Positions 58,956 to 64,000 of a stretch of DNA of 64,000 bases are shown one piece after another. The stretch spans positions 3,472,001 to 3,536,000 of the forward strand of contig JBCAQO010000003.1 in NCBI GenBank assembly GCA_039111635.1. The letters are read 5' to 3'. Source of the stretch: Heterobasidion occidentale (taxonomy: Eukaryota; Basidiomycota; Agaricomycetes; Russulales; Bondarzewiaceae). Within the stretch, counting starts at the first letter, position 1; each line of letters begins with the position of its first letter. The notes beneath the pieces are model-generated. The model made no database searches and was not told the DNA's origin. It worked only from the letters and a program-made list of their open reading frames with translations. The translations under genes and the position numbers were made by a program.

Positions 58956-60104
58956 ATGAGTACCGCCAGGACCCCAGAACCGGAACCCCCGGACAAAGCC
59001 TTTCGACTGCCCAGCGTACCAGACCGACTACTGAAAGTCACTCAAGGAAACAGAAATTGGGTCCAGTACACGCAGAGGTTCGGGGCGGTCGCCCTCCTAG
59101 CCAGAGCAGACGACCAACTCAAAAAGAAATACTACCTGAGGGGACTCAAGAAAGAACTCGCCGTGCGAGTCCTTCAGGACGGAGTACCAGATCGTTTTGA
59201 AGATCTAATAACTCAAACAGGGAAGCACGCGGAGTCAATGGAAGAAGAAGCTTTTCAAGAAGCTTACAGACCAATCCTACCGCCATACCAGGGAAGGAAA
59301 AGGAAGCGCGAAGGTACTGACAACGACATTTGTTTTAGTTGCAGTGAACCAGGACACTGGGCAAGGAACTGCCCAAACCGAAGGAACAAGAAGCCGAAGA
59401 AAACCCTATGGGAAAGGATGCAAAGAACCCCAGAACGGAACCGATACCAGGAAAAGAAGCTCACGGAAGCTTCGGAGATACAGCATCTCTTGGAACAGAT
59501 CTCGGATAGGCGCCAGCCAACGCCTATTCCGACAAGCAATCGGTTCTCGCCAATCGCACACTTATGCGAAGAAGCAGAGGTCGAAGAAGATCCCAGACCA
59601 GCCATCTCGATCTCTTCGATCTCTCAGATTGTAAAAACAGGGGCACCATCACTTCGAATTGAGATAGATCTCATAGGACTCAATAGGACGGCAAGAACCA
59701 CTGCGTTAATCGACAGTGGAGCAACCGGCAACTTCATTAATCGCCGGTTCGTAGAGAAACATCGAGTTGCGACCATCCCCACTCGACCCATCCCCATAAA
59801 TCATGTGGGAGGAGAATCACTAGGAAACATCACCGCACGGGTAAACATAGGCGTTCGCATTCACGGAGAAAATCGCGGAACGCACCAGGAACGAACCTTA
59901 CTATTTGTCTCGGACATAGGAAAGGAGGACGTGATTCTAGGAACCGACTGGTTATTAAAGCACAACCCAGAAGTCGACTGGCATGCCTACGGGCTGCACC
60001 TCACGAGATGCCCACCCTCCTGTCTAATACAAGGAGGGCCGGTCAAGGCCAAAAGAGCCTTAGGAAGAAAACAATATTCCCCACCCTCGAGGAGAACAGG
60101 ATAG
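58956..60104 (+). CDS. Gag and aspartic protease of the Ty3/Gypsy element
   Basis: From ATG 58956 one frame carries the tail of a retrotransposon gag domain (LARADDQLKKKYYLRGLKKE), a zinc knuckle CFSCSEPGHWARNC (59331-59372) for nucleic-acid binding, and a pepsin-like retroviral protease with the active site IDSGATGNFI (about 59709-59738) and ILGTDWL. The gag front part is short compared with intact elements, and sequence upstream (58297-58950) holds gag-like debris in other frames, so a deletion is likely. The frame stops at 60104 while pol continues in another frame from about 60008. In many such elements this overlap would be a programmed shift; here decay is equally possible. Confidence 0.75.
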   Translation: MSTARTPEPEPPDKAFRLPSVPDRLLKVTQGNRNWVQYTQRFGAVALLARADDQLKKKYYLRGLKKELAVRVLQDGVPDRFEDLITQTGKHAESMEEEAFQEAYRPILPPYQGRKRKREGTDNDICFSCSEPGHWARNCPNRRNKKPKKTLWERMQRTPERNRYQEKKLTEASEIQHLLEQISDRRQPTPIPTSNRFSPIAHLCEEAEVEEDPRPAISISSISQIVKTGAPSLRIEIDLIGLNRTARTTALIDSGATGNFINRRFVEKHRVATIPTRPIPINHVGGESLGNITARVNIGVRIHGENRGTHQERTLLFVSDIGKEDVILGTDWLLKHNPEVDWHAYGLHLTRCPPSCLIQGGPVKAKRALGRKQYSPPSRRTG

Positions 60105-60105
60105 A

Positions 60106-62323
60106 GGCCGAGGGCTATCAGCGCCGGGACTATAGCATCCCATCACAAAAGGCGGGAATACCTAGGACAGGCCGGAAAGTGGGAAACACTACAGTACCAC
60201 ATCCGCGGACAATACCTAAAGATCCGGGGTTCACAACCCGAAGGTTGAATGCGCATCTTTGCGCTCGGGCTAAACAAATGGAAGCCCCCACATGGGCCGA
60301 AGAAGATGCAACGGAAGACGGTAGCGGCAAGCCCGCACTTTCCTCCACGAACCTAGACGAAGATGGAGTATACCTCGTCAGGTACCTAGAAACGGGAGCT
60401 CTAGAAGCACTGGAACTATACAACGACTCCGAGGAAGGAGTAGACATCCACAGAGCCGAAACCCAGGAAAAGTCGCAGCCTTGGGGCATGCGCGAAGAAA
60501 AGTCACGACCTTGGGGTACGCGCGAAAACAAATCGTGGCCTAGGGGCACGCGTGAAGACAAGGAAAATCAGTCACAGCCTTGGGGCGCGCGCAAAGAATT
60601 CAAGAATAAGTCGCAACCTAAGGGCAAGCGCGAAGACCCGCTCGGGCCGGAACGAAAGAAACAGACCAAGCACACCAACTCACAGCGCTTAGCGGAAGAA
60701 GCCGCAAAGGGAAAGCCGGAGTTATCATTCGAGGAAATCGTACCAAAGGAATACTGGGACTATAAAGAAGTATTCACCGGACGACCCAAAGGACGGCTCC
60801 CACCGGAAAGACCATGGGACCATCACATTGACATCAAGGAGGGCATGGAACACTCGTTACGCCCCAAACTCTACAGTCTAAGTCCTGTCGAACAGGCCGA
60901 GCTCAAGAAATTTATAGAGGAAAATCTGGCCAAGGGATTCATCAGGGAATCCAAGTCACACATTGCATCACCCTTCTTTTTCGTCAAAAAGAAGAACGGA
61001 AAATTGCGGCCAGTCATGGATTATCGACGGTTAAACGAATAACCGTGAAGAACAAGTACCCCCTGCCGATAATCCAGGAACTTTTAGACCTACTCAAGGA
61101 TGCGGAATACCTTTCGCTTATGGATGTTGACACAGGTTTCAACAACATAAAGATGTTTGAGAAGGATATTCACAAGGCGGCATTCCTAACGAATCTAGGA
61201 ATGTACGAACCCCTCGTCATGTACTTCGGATTAACGAACTCGCCGGCCACCTTCCAAACCATGATGAACTCGCTCTTCAAGGACCTCATCTACTCGGGGA
61301 AGGTTGCGATCTACATGGACGATATCTTGGTATTCACCAAAACCATGGAAGAACACATCCGAATCGTACGACAGGTCCTCCAAATATTGAAGGACAATGA
61401 TCTCTACCTACAACCATCGAAATGCCATTTCCACAAGAAAAACTGACGTACTTGGGGTACGTCATATCGCATGGACACCTGGAAATGGATCCAGTCAAGG
61501 TAGAAGGAATCGCGCAGTGGCCGACGCCCACTCGCGTCAAGGAAGTACAGTCCTTCCTTGGATTCTGCAATTTTTATCGCAGATTTATAAAGGATTACTC
61601 GAAAGTAGCACGACCGCTATTCGAGTTAACACAGAAGGAACACGCCTGGGTATGGACCCAGGATGCGAGCAGGCCTTCCAACAGCTCAGGAAGGCATTCA
61701 CCGAGTCACCTGTACTAATCATGCCGGATACGGAACAGCCATTCCGCATCGAATGCGATGCCTCTGATTTTGCTACAGGTGCAGTACTCTCGCAACAGGC
61801 CAAGGACGGCAAGTGGCACCCATGTGCCTATATATCGAAATCCCTTGCACCCGCAGAACGAAACTACCCGATATACGACAAGGAACTTCTGGCGGTAGTA
61901 CGGTCGTTCGAAGCATGGAGACATTACTTGGAAGGCGCCACACACCAGGTCGACGTCTGGACCGATCATAAGAATCTGGAATGGTTCAGGACATCACAGA
62001 AACTAAATCGTCGACAAGCCCGGTGGTCGCTTTATTTGTCACGCTTCGACTACAAACTCACACACAAGGCGGGGACCACGAATAAATCAGACGGTCTGTC
62101 TCGGAGGCCAGACCATAAAGAGGGGGTGGAATTAGACAATTCGGGAGAAGTCCTCCTCGGGCCGGAAATTTTCGATAAAACAACCCAGCCAAACTCCCGG
62201 ACCCCCTTCACAGAAGCAATGAACATCAGATCTGTCCATCTCGACGCAACAGATCTGATAGAACCTCTCGATCCACAGAAGATCTTCCACCTTAGGGCAA
62301 CGGAAGAACGGCGGTTACCATGA
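60106..62323 (+). pseudogene. Reverse transcriptase and RNase H of the Ty3/Gypsy element
   Basis: RT copies the element RNA into DNA. The frame to 61042 gives SFEEIVPKEYWDYKEVF, IDIKEGMEHSLRPKLYSL, GFIRESKSHIASPFFFVKKK and MDYRRLNE, then stops one base early (GAATAACC for GAA-ATA-ACC). The next frame holds LMDVDTGFNNIKM and the YMDD catalytic box (61312-61323). After another shift near 61443 come YLGYVISHGHLEMDP and SFLGFCNFYRRFIKDY, and after a third near 61670 RNase H with FRIECDASDFATGAVLSQ, AYISKSLAPAERNYPIYDKE, VWTDHKNLEWF and NKSDGLSRRPDH. Catalytic residues are present, but frames are broken. Confidence 0.88.
60471..60645 (+). repeat. Five imperfect in-frame repeats in the protease-RT linker
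   Basis: Repeats of about 33-42 bp give SQPWG-MREEK, SRPWG-TRENK, SWPRG-TREDKENQ, SQPWG-ARKEFKNK and SQPKG-KRED. Same frame as the pol sequence that follows. No function known. Confidence 0.75.
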
Positions 62324-63840
62324 TCGAGACGGAGCTTAGGGACCGCATCATAGCAGGAAACAGGGAAGACCCCTGGCTATTGGAAATACTGAAACAGGTC
62401 AATGAACTCGGACCAAGATCCCTCAAGAAAGGCTTGCAGGAATGGAACGAAGAGGACGGCCTCGTACTACATCGCGGAAAGGTTTACGTACCGTCAAACG
62501 GAGAACTACGAAGGGACATAATCAAACGGCATCATGACAACCGAACAGCGGGACATCCAGGAGTTAGAGGTACCCTGGCGTCAGTCGGTCAAGACTATAC
62601 TTGGCCCGGAATGTCTAACACGGTACAACAATACGTGGAAGGATGCGCAATATGTCAATCAACGAAGAACGACACACCCAACAATGGTGCCGTTACAGCC
62701 TACGGAGATACCGGACCGACCATTCGGAACAATCACAATGGATTTTATTACAGATCTCCCGGAGTCAAATGGATACGACTCCATACATGTGGTCACGGAT
62801 CGGTTAACGAAGACAACGATCATCACCCCTTGCAAGAAGACGATCGATTCCGACGGAACGGCGAAATTACTCTTAGATCACACATGGCGACGATACGGAT
62901 TACCGGACAAGATAATTTCGGACCGCGGAACACAATTTGCGTCTAAAGTAGCACAGGCGCTACTAGAAGAATTAGGAATCAAGTCATCCCTTAGCACGGC
63001 CTACCACCCACAGACGGATGGAGCAACGGAACGGATGAACCAGGAACTGGAGCAATACCTCAGGGCATTTTGCAGCTCCACACAGGACGACTGGGCCGAA
63101 CTTATTCCCTATGCAGAATATGCCCACAACTCACACCAGCACTCGGCGACAAAGATCTCGCCGTTCGAGCTCCTTCATGGATACCAACCAAGAGCTTACC
63201 CTGCAATTGTCGGAAACACAAATGTACCCACTGCCGACAAGCGCCTAGAACTGTTAAAGAAAGCACAGCAAGAAGCAAAGGCCAGTTTGGAAATTGCAGC
63301 AGAATCCATGAAGACTCAGCACGACAAGTTTGGGGTAGAACTTCCCCCATTCAAGAAAGGCGATCAAGTATGGCTCGACGGAAAGAACATACACACGGAT
63401 CACCCCTCGGAGAAGTTAAGGCCAAAAAGATTTGGGCCATTCAAGATTTTGGACACCATAGGAACGGTTAACTATCGGCGAGTTGCCGAAGAATTGGAGG
63501 AAGATACACAACGTCTTCCATGCCTCGCGGTTAACCATGTACAAGGAGAACACCACTCACGGTCCAAATTATAGGAAACCTCCACCCGACTCATCGAATG
63601 ACAGGAAGAATTCGAGGTAGAAAGAATTATAGCATCCCCCCTCTTTGGACGTTGGAAGACCCTACAATACCTAGTCAAATGGAAAGGGTACCGGAATCCG
63701 ACAACTCATGGGAATCAGCGGACGCGGTCAAGAACGCAAAGGAGGAAGTTAGCGACTTCCACAGGAAATACCCACTGGCAGTCCGAGGCATGGGGCCGTC
63801 TACTCGGGAATTACAACTCGCACTCGACAAAACCAGATAG
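62320..63840 (+). pseudogene. Integrase and chromodomain of the Ty3/Gypsy element
   Basis: Integrase inserts the DNA copy. The frame from 62320 has the HHCC zinc site (RHHDNRTAGHPG ... CAICQ). Near 62690 the frame changes to the catalytic core: MDFITDLPESNGYDSI (first Asp), IISDRGTQFASKV (second Asp) and GATERMNQELEQYL (Glu). GKNIHTDHPSEKLRPKRFGPFKIL is the GPF-type end of integrase. After the stop at 63574 a chromodomain continues in two other frames: [11 protein letters not shown] and YLVKWKGY, then NSWESADAVKNAKEEV. Chromodomains target such elements to modified histones. The region after 63840 is undefined element sequence. Confidence 0.85.
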
Positions 63841-64000
63841 TGGAACTGTGCGACAGACAAATTCGGCTAATGAAGACCTCGGCAGGGAAGAAACTACTCG
63901 ACGCAGGTTTAACGGTCAAACAAGCGGAGACCACAATACAGGAAGAAACCTCGAGACGGAAGCTGACACAGACATCAGCAGGAAAGAAACTACTAGGCGC

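Larger units (their letters stand above)
57842..64000 (+). mobile_element. Ty3/Gypsy retrotransposon with chromodomain, decayed
   Basis: Chromovirus order: LTR, gag, protease, reverse transcriptase, RNase H, integrase, chromodomain. At least five frame breaks (around 60090, 61041, 61443, 61670, 62690 and in the chromodomain near 63600-63690) make this copy inactive. The 3' end, including the right LTR and any target-site duplicate, lies outside the window. Confidence 0.9.

Noticed and set aside
1..64000. CRISPR arrays, tRNA, rRNA, bacterial operons, polyketide or peptide synthetase cluster
   Set aside because: No spaced direct repeats, no RNA-gene sequences and no synthase domains were seen; the two reductase-like genes alone do not make a metabolite cluster.

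Overview
The window looks like nuclear DNA of an agaricomycete (mushroom-forming basidiomycete). The evidence is dense introns of about 50-80 nt with GT...AG borders, a carboxy-terminal MYND-finger protein, an F-box relic, a DUF6698-type gene, a Plavaka-type DNA transposon and a chromodomain Ty3/Gypsy retrotransposon. No rRNA, tRNA, CRISPR or bacterial-type feature was seen. Family names come from reading translations by eye; no database search was run.

Layout. 0.2-2.1 kb: a broken F-box gene on the minus strand. 3.3-26.9 kb: an imperfect tandem array with a unit of about 4.1-4.6 kb. Each unit carries a minus-strand gene for a proline-rich protein ending in two zinc-binding modules, then a long decayed spacer. 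Three copies look intact (3734-5406, 8330-10007, 22784-24373), one has a frameshift (12465-14097), and two tandem relics lie at 20.4-21.3 kb. A frameshifted ankyrin-repeat gene (16.4-17.8 kb, plus strand) sits in the array. 28.2-31.8 kb: one large intact three-exon gene for a disordered protein of about 1141 residues. 33.2-36.3 kb: an intact nine-exon dihydroflavonol-reductase-like SDR gene with a 9-nt microexon, followed by a decayed duplicate. 37.25-38.33 kb: an NmrA/isoflavone-reductase-like gene with three single-base deletions. 38.7-47.5 kb: four tandem coiled-coil genes on the plus strand in stages of decay. 47.7-49.8 kb: a MYND-finger gene (minus). 50.8-55.0 kb: a Plavaka-like transposase gene (minus) with two late frame breaks, beside a 101-bp fold-back hairpin. 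56.66-57.84 kb: a DUF6698-like gene cut by the 5' LTR of a chromovirus that fills the rest of the window.

The genes do not form an obvious pathway. The common theme is local duplication and decay: the zinc-module array, the coiled-coil array and the SDR pair each contain one or more good copies beside broken ones, and transposons cluster at the right end. The best candidate for something undescribed is the zinc-module family, whose carboxy-terminal module, basic motif and promoter block are kept across copies while the proline-rich part and spacers diverge. Many gene models rest on hand-placed splice sites; where an exon join could not be made to work this is stated.
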